Source of the DNA: Pseudoalteromonas sp. SMS1 | Lineage (GTDB): Bacteria; Pseudomonadota; Gammaproteobacteria; Enterobacterales; Alteromonadaceae | Assembly (NCBI RefSeq): GCF_021530565.1 | Contig: NZ_JAKGBI010000009.1 | Location: forward strand, 1-64,000 | Length of the DNA: 64,000 nucleotides | Reading direction: 5' to 3' | In this document: one piece after another, positions 34,572 through 44,272 of the stretch | How the letters are laid out: each line of letters opens with the position of its first letter | Numbering within the stretch: position 1 is the first letter of the stretch | Made by a program: the position numbers and the translations under genes | Notes under the pieces: generated by a model | Seen by the model: only the letters and a program-made list of their open reading frames with translations | Database searches by the model: none | What the model was told of the DNA's origin: nothing

Positions 34572-35443
34572 GTTTTACCTAACCCTGTTGCTAAAAACTC
34601 TAGTAGCTCCCTTACTGATGTGGGTAAATACCGCCTGGGTGGGTACACCGCCCAGATACCCTCTGATTCTGGTTTGAATGGTGTAAGCACCTCAACTAAA
34701 GCCTCGCTTGAAATCGCCTCTTTTACATAATAATGCGGTAATTGTATTAAGCCTAGACCTTGGATTGCCGCGTCGACTAATGCCCAGCCACTGTTGCACC
34801 TAAGCCGACCTTTTGCATTGAAATGTGTCTCCTTGCCTTTATCAATAAAGCGCCAAACACTCGACTTTCCCAGTAAGCAGTGATGTTGCTCTAAGTCTTC
34901 CAAGGCTTTAAGTTTTGGCGCACTCATCAGGTAACTCGGTGCAGCACATACCAGTGTTTGCCTGTGCGCCAATAACCTTGCTCGAAGCGAAGAGTCCTTC
35001 AAGTTTCCTAGTCTAATTGCAAAATCAAAGCCCTGCTCAATTAAATCAAGCTGGTTATTGTTGAGTTCCATATCGACCTGAATGTTGGGGTATAAAGTCA
35101 TAAACTGATTGATCAACGGCATGATGTATTGCTCACCATACATTACGGGAGCTGTAATCTTAATTTTACCGGCAGGTTCAGCATCTCTTTGTCTCAGTGC
35201 AGAGGTGGCGTCATCAAGTACATGCTGCAAATGTTTGGCATGAGACAAAAAGACATTACCCTCTGTGGTCAGAGATAGTTTGCGTGTTGTACGATTGAGT
35301 AGCTGATAACCCAATGTCCCCTCTAAAGTTTTCACTCGGCGACTTACTTGAGCAACAGATGTATCCAATTGTTCTGCGGCGCCTGTAAAAGAGCCACAAA
35401 TGGCCACAGCAACAAACTCGTCAATACCAATCCACCTATCCAT
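34568..35443 (-). CDS. LysR-family transcriptional regulator
   Basis: 291 residues from the ATG at 35443 (DRWIGIDEFVAVA). A longer frame reaches 35548 but runs through the adhC start and is unlikely. The winged helix spans the first 60 residues (GSFTGAAEQLDTSVAQVSRRVKTLE), and the LysR substrate-binding domain follows. The DNA-binding sequence groups it with regulators such as AaeR/DsdC-like LysRs that have a 'VSRRVKxLE' helix. It diverges from adhC by 98 bases and is the probable activator or repressor of the formaldehyde pair. Confidence 0.9.
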   Translation of the reverse strand: MDRWIGIDEFVAVAICGSFTGAAEQLDTSVAQVSRRVKTLEGTLGYQLLNRTTRKLSLTTEGNVFLSHAKHLQHVLDDATSALRQRDAEPAGKIKITAPVMYGEQYIMPLINQFMTLYPNIQVDMELNNNQLDLIEQGFDFAIRLGNLKDSSLRARLLAHRQTLVCAAPSYLMSAPKLKALEDLEQHHCLLGKSSVWRFIDKGKETHFNAKGRLRCNSGWALVDAAIQGLGLIQLPHYYVKEAISSEALVEVLTPFKPESEGIWAVYPPRRYLPTSVRELLEFLATGLGKT

Positions 35444-35529
35444 TATTACATATCCGTAAAAGTATTTTATTATATTAGAGATTATCAAAATAACATTAAG
35501 GGTTATACTAAGCACATCTATAAAAGTAG

Positions 35530-36663
<1,134 letters not shown>

Positions 36664-36671
36664 GCAATTGT

Positions 36672-36700
36672 AGTGACGGTAATTTTCCATTGCCGTCACT
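36672..36700 (+). terminator. Intercistronic hairpin between frmA and fghA
   Basis: AGTGACGG (36672-36679) pairs with CCGTCACT (36693-36700) around 13 bases. No T-run follows. It may stabilise the upstream message or reduce read-through within the operon. Confidence 0.4.
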
Positions 36701-36744
36701 CGCACATAATTCGATACAACTAAACTAAAGGCACTTACTCAAGC

Positions 36745-37587
36745 ATGGAATTAATTAGCGAAAACAAAGTTTTTGGCGGTTGGCATAAGCGTTACAAACA
36801 CCAAAGTCAGGCCAATAATTGTGAGATGACTTTTGCTGTATACTTGCCAGAACAGGCCAGTTATAAAAAGGTACCTGCCCTGTATTGGCTGTCTGGATTG
36901 ACCTGCAATGATGAAAACTTTATGCAAAAAGCTGGCGTGTTTAAATATGCCAACGAATGTGGCATTGCCATCATCGCACCAGATACAAGTCCGCGTGGTG
37001 AGGACGTTGCTGATGACCCTGTAGGCGCCTATGATTTTGGCCTAGGCGCTGGGTTTTACGTTGATGCGACTGAACTTCCTTTTGCACAGCATTATAATAT
37101 GTACACGTACATTACCACCGAACTGCCCAACCTTATTAATGCGCACTTTCCCGTAAACAGCAAAAAAAGCATCAGTGGACACTCTATGGGCGGACACGGT
37201 GCATTGATCATCGGTTTACGAAATAGCGTATCGTACGAAAGCATATCTGCGTTCGCGCCAATCTCAAATCCCATTGATAGTCCTTGGGGCAAAAAGGCTC
37301 TGACGGGGTATCTGGGAGAGAACCAAGCAGCATGGACGAAGTATGATGCAACGGAATTAATTAAAGCATCTGCATACGATAGGAAGTTACCAATCAAAAT
37401 AGACCAAGGTGGTGCGGACCAGTTTTTAGAAGCGCAGTTAAAGCCGACGAAATTACTAGAAGCAGCAAAAGACAGTACCTATGATATCGAGTACCAAAGC
37501 CATGATGGGTATGATCATAGCTACTTTTTCATATCATCGTTTATAGAAACCCACATTGCGTTTCACGCACAGTTTTTGAAAGACTGA
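36745..37587 (+). CDS. fghA: S-formylglutathione hydrolase
   Basis: Hydrolyses S-formylglutathione to formate and glutathione, completing formaldehyde removal begun by FrmA. Encodes 280 residues with an alpha/beta-hydrolase fold. The nucleophile Ser147 is in GHSMGGHGAL, and the late HDGYDHSYFF carries the catalytic His. LYWLSGLTCNDENFMQKAG and APDTSPRG are family-typical. It is 81 bases after frmA with a hairpin in between, and ends at a terminator shared with fabY. Confidence 0.95.
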   Translation: MELISENKVFGGWHKRYKHQSQANNCEMTFAVYLPEQASYKKVPALYWLSGLTCNDENFMQKAGVFKYANECGIAIIAPDTSPRGEDVADDPVGAYDFGLGAGFYVDATELPFAQHYNMYTYITTELPNLINAHFPVNSKKSISGHSMGGHGALIIGLRNSVSYESISAFAPISNPIDSPWGKKALTGYLGENQAAWTKYDATELIKASAYDRKLPIKIDQGGADQFLEAQLKPTKLLEAAKDSTYDIEYQSHDGYDHSYFFISSFIETHIAFHAQFLKD

Positions 37588-37640
37588 AATAGCGAACTGA
37601 TAAAAATAACGGTGTAATAACTGGGTTTGCAAGAACGAAA

Positions 37641-37665
37641 AAAGGCGCTTTTCCTTAGCGCCTTT
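37641..37665. terminator. Convergent terminator between fghA and fabY
   Basis: AAAGGCGCT (37641-37649) pairs with AGCGCCTTT (37657-37665). The A-run before and T-run after allow termination in both directions. Confidence 0.85.
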
Positions 37666-37686
37666 AACTGCTTAACATTAATTCTA

Positions 37687-39588
37687 TTACTTACTTATAT
37701 CTTGGTACTGGTTGAATCCATTTAAAGATATTGCCTGTTCAAACCCAGGTATTTGCAGCATGTCTTGATCAAGTACTAATTCAGACTCGTCTATCATGCC
37801 ATTACCAAATCGATAAATAAGTTCGTATTGACCCAGATCAGCGGCAGTTTTGTATTCTTGCTGAACAGCCGTTGTGCTTGTCAGTTTTTGTTTGTAGTTA
37901 CTCAGCACTTCTTCATCATGACGTTTTTGCAATAGGCTCAGCGTCACTTTAGGAGAAAACACAGTCGCCGTCGCGTTGTTACCACCGAAACCTTTAGAGT
38001 TGATAAACGCGACATCCATCTCACCACAGTCATAATGCGTGGTACGAATATCAAGGTGCTCGTTCCACACATCGTCTGCCACCTTATCGATTGTCGTGAT
38101 ACCCGGCATGATATTATGAGTGAATACGCCAAGTGCCATAGCAAGTTGATCACCCGATGCTGGGGCAATCGTGTGGCCAACGAACGCTTTTGGCGCTGCT
38201 AACTTCCAACCCTCAATAGAAAACGCTTCCGCAACTTTGTGGTATATGGCCGACTCGGTCACCCGGTTTTGTGGTGTACTTGAACCATGAGCAAGAATAA
38301 AGCTGCGTTTTTGTATTGAGTCTGTACCTACAATTTGTTGCGCCAATGCAACCGATTTTGCCATGGTAATGTAGTTGCCTGGGCCTGGTGCCGTAATTGA
38401 CTTTTTAACACCATCCGCATTCACAAATACATCGACCACAGAACCCATCACTTGTGCACCAAGTTCTAATGCCAGTTTGTCGTCCATTAAAATTGCTACT
38501 TGCGCACCTTCACCAATGGTGAAGCCACAGTTTTCACCAAACGGACGGCTAGTTCTGCGATGGTCTGCAACGTCAGAATTATCAAGCTTTTTCAAGCCTT
38601 CTTCATTGGCAAGCGCCCCCATATTGCCAAAGCCTTCGATGACTTCTGGCGTCAATGCACATTCAACACTGGCTACAACCGCAATGCGCGTGCGTCCAGC
38701 TTGAATATCATTCACTGCGGCTCTCAAGTTGTATAAAAATGTTGCGCACGCACCCGTCGTAGAAAAGGTTGTGCCAACACTGCCTGTCACATAGGCATTG
38801 ATGAAGTCAGTAGACATTGTATTTAGTCCCAGCGCCAGTTGCTTTGTACTGACGCGATCGCCCTTCAAGCGACTGCGAACAAGACCGCCAAGCCCTTCAG
38901 CATCCATTTGACCAGCAACAGATGCCGAATACGTTCCAATTTCATCAGGCTTGACGCTATTCATTACAGCATCCCAATCTAGACCTGTTGACTTGATGGC
39001 ATCTGTCGCTGCGAAAATAGTCGCTTGTAAACCTCGGGGTTGATACCTACTATTATACAAATTCGCAGGTTCAAACCCTGTTGGTAATTGACCGGCAGCT
39101 TTTATAGGATTGTCTCTATAACTGTCATGTTTAAATTCCAGCTGCTCAGGTACTCTAACGCTCACCATTTTTGGTTCAATTTCTTCAACAACCCAGCTAC
39201 TAGGTACCGGCGATGGTAAATCACGCTTTCGGCATGTAAAGGCGATCCCCTCACTGCTGTTTGCCGTAACCGTCAGCTTTTGCTGCCAATGCGTTGCATC
39301 GACATCAAAGTGATTTTTTTCAATTTTTCTGATTAGAGTGCCATCAATTATCTGTTGGCCAAATTTCTCTTCAATTTCACCAACGCTAACAGCCTCGCCA
39401 TCTTGCGATACTAATTGGCCATCTTTAAAAGACACCAAATTCATTAGCGTAGCGAGGCCAAGAAAAGTTTCCTCTCTCGCAGCATCATCAAGTTTATCAA
39501 GTATAATTCTTCGGTAACCTTGGTGGAACGACGTACGCCCCGCAGCGTTAATGCCGCCCATACCGACAATGATTGGTAATGCTGTCAT
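37687..39588 (-). CDS. fabY: Beta-ketoacyl-ACP synthase, FabY type
   Basis: 633 residues, much longer than FabB or FabF (about 410) and close to Pseudomonas aeruginosa FabY (634), which initiates fatty acid synthesis by condensing acetyl-CoA with malonyl-ACP. The start LPIIVGMGGINAAGRTSFHQGY matches FabY as I recall it. The thiolase-fold triad is Cys281 (STTGACATFL), His434 (LAHGSSTP) and His472 (VGHTIAPASG). About 180 N-terminal and 70 C-terminal residues lie outside the core. If FabY initiates synthesis here, FabH may be absent or secondary; no other fab gene is in the window. Confidence 0.85.
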   Translation of the reverse strand: MTALPIIVGMGGINAAGRTSFHQGYRRIILDKLDDAAREETFLGLATLMNLVSFKDGQLVSQDGEAVSVGEIEEKFGQQIIDGTLIRKIEKNHFDVDATHWQQKLTVTANSSEGIAFTCRKRDLPSPVPSSWVVEEIEPKMVSVRVPEQLEFKHDSYRDNPIKAAGQLPTGFEPANLYNSRYQPRGLQATIFAATDAIKSTGLDWDAVMNSVKPDEIGTYSASVAGQMDAEGLGGLVRSRLKGDRVSTKQLALGLNTMSTDFINAYVTGSVGTTFSTTGACATFLYNLRAAVNDIQAGRTRIAVVASVECALTPEVIEGFGNMGALANEEGLKKLDNSDVADHRRTSRPFGENCGFTIGEGAQVAILMDDKLALELGAQVMGSVVDVFVNADGVKKSITAPGPGNYITMAKSVALAQQIVGTDSIQKRSFILAHGSSTPQNRVTESAIYHKVAEAFSIEGWKLAAPKAFVGHTIAPASGDQLAMALGVFTHNIMPGITTIDKVADDVWNEHLDIRTTHYDCGEMDVAFINSKGFGGNNATATVFSPKVTLSLLQKRHDEEVLSNYKQKLTSTTAVQQEYKTAADLGQYELIYRFGNGMIDESELVLDQDMLQIPGFEQAISLNGFNQYQDISK

Positions 39589-39710
39589 ATATAACTCATC
39601 TAAAACTTATTTGTTGCAATAATTCTAGAATGAAGTAGATAATATAACTTTACAAAACCCGCCACTAATAATGCATTTTTCGCCAACATAAAGAGGTCAG
39701 ACGAGTTTTT

Positions 39711-40700
39711 ATGACGTATATTAAAATAGCACTTACTTTATATGAACAATTATTGATCACCAGCGTCACTTTGCCGATTGAAATGTTGCGTGCAGGAGAA
39801 GCATTTGCAAAGCGTCACTGCCAAGCGTCTTATTTGCCACTGGAAATAGACTGCTTGAGTCATTCAGGACAACCCGTAAAGACATCGATGGGTATCTCTA
39901 TGGATATTCAATCTAATTTCGTCACATTACGGGATTACGACTACATTATTGTACCGAGCATTTGGCGTAACCCAAGACCCGTGGTGGCAAACAATCCGTT
40001 ACTAGCAAGTAACCTATCTGAGGCATGGCATCATGGGGCCACATTAATCGGCGTAGGCACGGGAGTGTGTTTTTTAGCAGAGTCAGGCTTGCTTGATAGC
40101 CACTCTGCCACAACACACTGGCATTATGCGAAACAATTTATTAAAAACTACAGTAACGTGGATTTGAAACCCGATTACTTTATTACTCAATCTGATCGTA
40201 TATATACGGTGGCTAGCCTCAATGCCCTAGCTGACGTTGTGGTGCATTTGATTGGACAGTTTTACGGCAAAGACGCCGCGAATCACGTTCAACAGAACTT
40301 TTCTCACGAAATCAGAAAGCCATATGAAGAACAACGCTACCTGGAAGGTGCCGTCGACAGACATAGCGATGAACAAATCGCTGCTATTCAATTTTGGTTG
40401 AAAAACAACGCTAGCGCTATATCCTCGTTAAGTGAGGTTGCTGAACAATTCGATATGAGTTATCGAAGTTTTAATCGCAGATTCAAAGCCGCAACGGGAA
40501 AAACGGCCATCAACTACGTACAAGAGGTCAGAATACAACAAGCATCTGAACTCCTGTCTTCTACCAATTTAAGTATTCAGGATATCGCATTGACAGTCGG
40601 GTTTACCTCTCAGAGCCAACTTTCACGGGCTTTCAAAGAGCAGATGAATCAAACCCCTAGCAACTACAGGCAAATAGTCAGGAAGAAGCTCTTCTCATAA
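39711..40700 (+). CDS. GlxA-like AraC-family regulator with amidotransferase-like domain
   Basis: 329 residues. The N-terminal domain (about 1-190) has the DJ-1/PfpI fold of GlxA-type regulators, with Cys in VGTGVCFLAESGLLD at the nucleophile-elbow position, as is usual for a ligand-sensing relic. The C-terminal AraC domain reads SLSEVAEQFDMSYRSFNRRF, then IQDIALTVGFTSQSQLSRAF. It diverges from fabY by 122 bases, which makes fabY the first candidate target. Its end abuts the end of the Gre-like gene with no gap. Confidence 0.88.
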   Translation: MTYIKIALTLYEQLLITSVTLPIEMLRAGEAFAKRHCQASYLPLEIDCLSHSGQPVKTSMGISMDIQSNFVTLRDYDYIIVPSIWRNPRPVVANNPLLASNLSEAWHHGATLIGVGTGVCFLAESGLLDSHSATTHWHYAKQFIKNYSNVDLKPDYFITQSDRIYTVASLNALADVVVHLIGQFYGKDAANHVQQNFSHEIRKPYEEQRYLEGAVDRHSDEQIAAIQFWLKNNASAISSLSEVAEQFDMSYRSFNRRFKAATGKTAINYVQEVRIQQASELLSSTNLSIQDIALTVGFTSQSQLSRAFKEQMNQTPSNYRQIVRKKLFS

Positions 40701-41177
40701 TTATAAAATAGCGTCTACATACAAATATTGAGTGCGACCGTTAAAGTTAAATTCGATCTCATCTTCGAGACATTTACGGTAAAGCACTTGCCCTAGCGGC
40801 GATGCTACTGTCAAAACCATTACTTGTGTTTGTGCGATTTGAATTTTGAGGCCGCCCTCAGCAGGGCCTATGTAGTACCAGCTTTTGGACTCAGCTTCAT
40901 CAGCAATCTGTACCAAAGCGCCTTCAACAATATGGGGCTCAGGGTTTAGATTATAGGATGCTTCAAACTGATGAATAGCCCGAATCGCTTGTTCAACTCG
41001 TTCACTTTGACCCTCAGCTAGGTACCCTGATTCAATACTTAATGAGTCATATTGGGTTTCAGCCGCACTTTGCTCGTGTATCGCGTCTTGGCGAGCACTG
41101 TCTGCGGCAGCCTTCGCTTCATAAAGCTTCCCTTCAAGCGCAAATTTGAGCGCTTCAATCACAACTATCTTTTTCAC
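40701..41177 (-). CDS. GreA/GreB-family protein (stand-alone Gre-like C-domain with coiled coil)
   Basis: 158 residues. The N-terminal 80 residues are helical and could form the Gre coiled coil. The C-terminal part, ending TVASPLGQVLYRK and EIEFNFNG, matches the FKBP-like domain of GreA/GreB (compare SPLGQALLGK), which binds RNA polymerase. The N-terminal acidic tip required for transcript cleavage is not clearly conserved, so I would not call it a GreA or GreB. It converges on the AraC gene and lies downstream of the 629-residue lipoprotein gene, separated by a terminator. Confidence 0.7.
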   Translation of the reverse strand: MKKIVVIEALKFALEGKLYEAKAAADSARQDAIHEQSAAETQYDSLSIESGYLAEGQSERVEQAIRAIHQFEASYNLNPEPHIVEGALVQIADEAESKSWYYIGPAEGGLKIQIAQTQVMVLTVASPLGQVLYRKCLEDEIEFNFNGRTQYLYVDAIL

Positions 41178-41193
41178 AGGTATCTCTTAATAC

Positions 41194-41218
41194 AAAAAAA
41201 AGGGCCAGTTGGCCCTTT
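41194..41218 (-). terminator. Terminator downstream of the 629-residue lipoprotein gene
   Basis: AAAGGGCC (41199-41206) pairs with GGCCCTTT (41211-41218) around AGTT. Plus-strand A41194-41201 gives a U-tract on the minus strand, so it ends the barrel-lipoprotein transcript. Confidence 0.85.
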
Positions 41219-41239
41219 CATGAATATTGATATTCTATA

Positions 41240-43129
41240 TTAAAATAAAGACTCAAAGCTACCATCAGGAAACAAAACCCCTGGCACACGTCTTATTGTC
41301 CTGACGTCTCCAACCAGTTTATCTCCAAAATAGAACCCGCCAGTAAATAGCGTATCTTTCTTCTTTATATCAATCCAATATCCATCTCGACCACGAACAA
41401 TAAGGTTGATATTGCCACCGACGTTGGTCACGGTAATCTCGCTTACATGCTCACCCAATACCATCGCGATATCTGCTGTGCCAAAATTAGATAAAGTATC
41501 AGGCTCACCATCCATTTGCAGACGCAAGCCCTTAGCACCGTTTAACGCGAGCTCTAACTGTACACCTACGGTGATATCAAGCTCTTCATTAAGTGCAAGC
41601 GGAGAACGCTCATTTGCATATAACCTAATTGGCGTATTTTGATTGGGAGTGTTTAAGACACCGTCTATCGACAAGAAAGGGATGATTGTTTTCGTTAACT
41701 TGATACTGAGAGGCTCTCGAATCAAGTCCAGTGTAATATCCCCTGTCAAACTCGCATTCTGTTGCGTTAATTCGAGCGCCCCTATTGCAGATGCTATACC
41801 CACAACTTCTTGAACGTTGCTCGGATCGAAACTGGCTTTAGTGACGATTTCAAAGCGCTCAAATGACACCGCTAGGTTAGTACCAGGCTTTTTAACAGAG
41901 CCGCCGCCGGTTCCTACTATCTTGTCACCCAATGTTGGGCTTATTCGCCATTCGGGTACTGTGATATCTAGATCAACCTCGAACCCTCGACGCACTCCAC
42001 TGACTTGCCACCTGAAACTAGGTTGCGTTTCATAGCTAATATTTAGCCCAGGAAGGTCATATTCACCAGGTGTAGAACCTTGAAACGGAGAGACGTGTTT
42101 CACCGCGTCACCAATCACTTCTCCGATTGTAACAAAGGCTTCTTGTGCATCATTGCTGGCAATGTTTTCGACGTCTTCCAATTTTTGTTTTAGTTCGTCA
42201 CTATACTGTTCTTCTTGCAGCCTCAAAACACCTAGCGCATTCCTCACTTCATCGAGCAAATCTTTGTTGTAAGGAACAATGGTGTCTTGGCTTTTTTGCA
42301 GTGGCCGTAACCTAAACAGCTCATTAACTTCGAGTAGCGTTCTTGCCGCATCCTCACGATATAAAATATTAGATCCTTCCCCCATTAATGTGTCTGCTAG
42401 ATATTCATTTGCAAATGTGATGTATGACGACCAGATTTCGTTTTCTTGCTGCATTTGACCATTGAACGCATCAGAGAATTGAACAGAGCTCGCAACATCA
42501 GACGTAAACTGCTGCATTATATCCGCATAAACCATGGCATTCGCGATATATTCAGCTTTTCGCTTCTGAAGCACCGTGTTGATTGTCAGCTGATAATGTG
42601 GGGTCGCAGTCAATGATAAGACTCGACTGTCATAGTTGTCTGTGGAAATAGCACTCGAATATGAAGAAAAAAACAGTTGGTTGGAACCAGGCACTGGCAA
42701 TGCGGTCAACGCGAGGTTTATTTTTGCATCTACAGGCTCTTCAAAGTCTATTTCATTGTTACCATTTAGATCATTTGGGTCATTCAACTTAGAGCGACCA
42801 CAGCCAGTAACTTTAGGGCAAAATACTTGGTCGCTGTCTGGTTCAAATGTAAATTGGTATTGCCCACCGACAAGCAGTGTGATCTCGAATGCATTGAGAG
42901 ACGCCACTTGATGACGTTCCGTAGAGCTCTCTTTTAAATTGGTTATTTCCAGCGTTCCTTTATCACTTACATAAGGTGGCATGTAAAACGCTATCTTGGC
43001 CTCAAATTGCTCATTGATATTATTGCCGGATCCAGGTTGAATGTCAGAAACTTGAGGGGCATCAGCACCGCTTCCTCCGCACCCGAGCAGAGCAGCAGAC
43101 AGCGCATATATCGCACTTAACTTTTTCAT
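41240..43129 (-). CDS. Unrecognised outer-membrane-type lipoprotein, 629 residues
   Basis: Not a family I recognise. Signal peptide 1-16 ends in lipobox LLGC, lipidated Cys17, and the next residues are GGSG, so outer-membrane sorting is expected. Residues 104-131 (CPKVTGCG, then DLNGNNEIDFEE) align without gaps to residues 160-187 of the 1024-residue lipoprotein encoded two genes upstream. The middle (about 195-345) is helical; the rest is beta-rich with repeats of the 'ITLDLIREP/VELALNG' type. AGGGAG serves as ribosome site and overlaps the stop of the barrel gene 9 bases away. The three genes form one unit. Confidence 0.6.
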   Translation of the reverse strand: MKKLSAIYALSAALLGCGGSGADAPQVSDIQPGSGNNINEQFEAKIAFYMPPYVSDKGTLEITNLKESSTERHQVASLNAFEITLLVGGQYQFTFEPDSDQVFCPKVTGCGRSKLNDPNDLNGNNEIDFEEPVDAKINLALTALPVPGSNQLFFSSYSSAISTDNYDSRVLSLTATPHYQLTINTVLQKRKAEYIANAMVYADIMQQFTSDVASSVQFSDAFNGQMQQENEIWSSYITFANEYLADTLMGEGSNILYREDAARTLLEVNELFRLRPLQKSQDTIVPYNKDLLDEVRNALGVLRLQEEQYSDELKQKLEDVENIASNDAQEAFVTIGEVIGDAVKHVSPFQGSTPGEYDLPGLNISYETQPSFRWQVSGVRRGFEVDLDITVPEWRISPTLGDKIVGTGGGSVKKPGTNLAVSFERFEIVTKASFDPSNVQEVVGIASAIGALELTQQNASLTGDITLDLIREPLSIKLTKTIIPFLSIDGVLNTPNQNTPIRLYANERSPLALNEELDITVGVQLELALNGAKGLRLQMDGEPDTLSNFGTADIAMVLGEHVSEITVTNVGGNINLIVRGRDGYWIDIKKKDTLFTGGFYFGDKLVGDVRTIRRVPGVLFPDGSFESLF

Positions 43130-43138
43130 AATTACTCC

Positions 43139-44215
43139 CTAAAATGCCAACTTCAAATACCAGTTAACATTCGCATAATACGCATCATCTAGATCTAATT
43201 TGTCTGTTTTAATAGAAGCACCAAAATACTTGTTCGCTATGCCAACCTCGACGGCTTTCGAGTGACTTTCATACCCAGTGAAGACCTTCCAATCATCACT
43301 AAAGTAGTAATTCACATTCCCTTGAACAAATGTGTCGTTGTTAAAAAAGCGGGTAAATAAATCAACAGAAAATTGATTGTTAATTCGATAGGAAATATCA
43401 AAATAATAACGCGCATCATGCTCAAACGAATAGTCTATTTCGCCTCCAAAAGCAGAGGTGCGAAGACGAATAGAGGGCTCTGTTACAATGCTGTCCCCCT
43501 GCTCTATAAAGGGGACATCAGTCGTGAAGCCATTGACAAAACCAGCCCCTTTATATTGTGTCTCGTTGATTAAATCCAACGCCCTAAGTGATAAGTAAAG
43601 ATCATCATTTAGCTGCCAATTAATTGCCAAATCAAAAGAGTATCCTTTACCATCTGGTCGCTCTTCTGGCGTAAAAGTTTTAAATAAGATGTCTCTAGAA
43701 AAAAAGTACTCGGTTTCTAATGCACCTTTAATTTCATCACTAAAAACCGTACCATCGACGACCGCATCTTGAAAGTGGGCACTTTGAAAATAAGTAATTT
43801 TGGGCGTGATTGTCAGACCGTGTCCAAGTGTTTTAATGTCATAGGCTAAAAACACACCATGGGTAGTCGATTGTTTTCCTTTGAGTAAATAGCGATAGTT
43901 TCTCTTTTCAAATGGTAAGTCGTTCTTTTCCAGGTAAGTAAACAAAGCGGTATCAGGGTCAAATTCTAGTACATAGTTATATCTACTTTGTGCACCAATA
44001 GAGACCCCTTTGTACTTCACTCCAAGCTCAAAAACATTATATGTAAAGGCGCTATCTCCCGCTGTTAAGGGATGATCAAATTCATCTAAAAAAGACTTCA
44101 CAGGCTGAGCTTCGGTGTAAATCTCAGAGTCAAAATGGTGAAGAAACTCAATATCTGCAGCGTATACCGTTGACGCAGTGCATAACGCTAAGGTGGTAAA
44201 ACAGGATTTTATCAT
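43139..44215 (-). CDS. Probable outer-membrane beta-barrel protein
   Basis: Not recognised by family. From the ATG at 44215 it has 358 residues; an in-frame TTG at 44230 adds 5. A short signal peptide ends at VYAADIEF. The remainder is alternating polar/aromatic strands with turns (FDLAINWQLNDDLYLSLRAL, INNQFSVDLFTRFF, VNYYFSDDWKVFTGY) and ends in ...WYLKLAF, a C-terminal Phe typical of BAM-inserted barrels. I estimate 14-16 strands. It lies between two lipoprotein genes and likely forms the pore or anchor of a complex with them. There are few cysteines. Confidence 0.65.
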   Translation of the reverse strand: MIKSCFTTLALCTASTVYAADIEFLHHFDSEIYTEAQPVKSFLDEFDHPLTAGDSAFTYNVFELGVKYKGVSIGAQSRYNYVLEFDPDTALFTYLEKNDLPFEKRNYRYLLKGKQSTTHGVFLAYDIKTLGHGLTITPKITYFQSAHFQDAVVDGTVFSDEIKGALETEYFFSRDILFKTFTPEERPDGKGYSFDLAINWQLNDDLYLSLRALDLINETQYKGAGFVNGFTTDVPFIEQGDSIVTEPSIRLRTSAFGGEIDYSFEHDARYYFDISYRINNQFSVDLFTRFFNNDTFVQGNVNYYFSDDWKVFTGYESHSKAVEVGIANKYFGASIKTDKLDLDDAYYANVNWYLKLAF

Positions 44216-44229
44216 AAGCAAGTAAAACA

Positions 44230-44251
44230 AAGGCGGAACTAGTTCCGCCTT
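44230..44251 (-). terminator. Perfect 22-base palindrome between the large lipoprotein and the barrel gene
   Basis: AAGGCGGAACT (44230-44240) and AGTTCCGCCTT (44241-44251) are perfect reverse complements with no spacer. On the minus strand TGTTTTAC follows, so it may partly terminate or attenuate transcription before the barrel gene, whose start is 15 bases on. Confidence 0.6.
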
Positions 44252-44272
44252 CCCTTTGTTATTATATTATTT

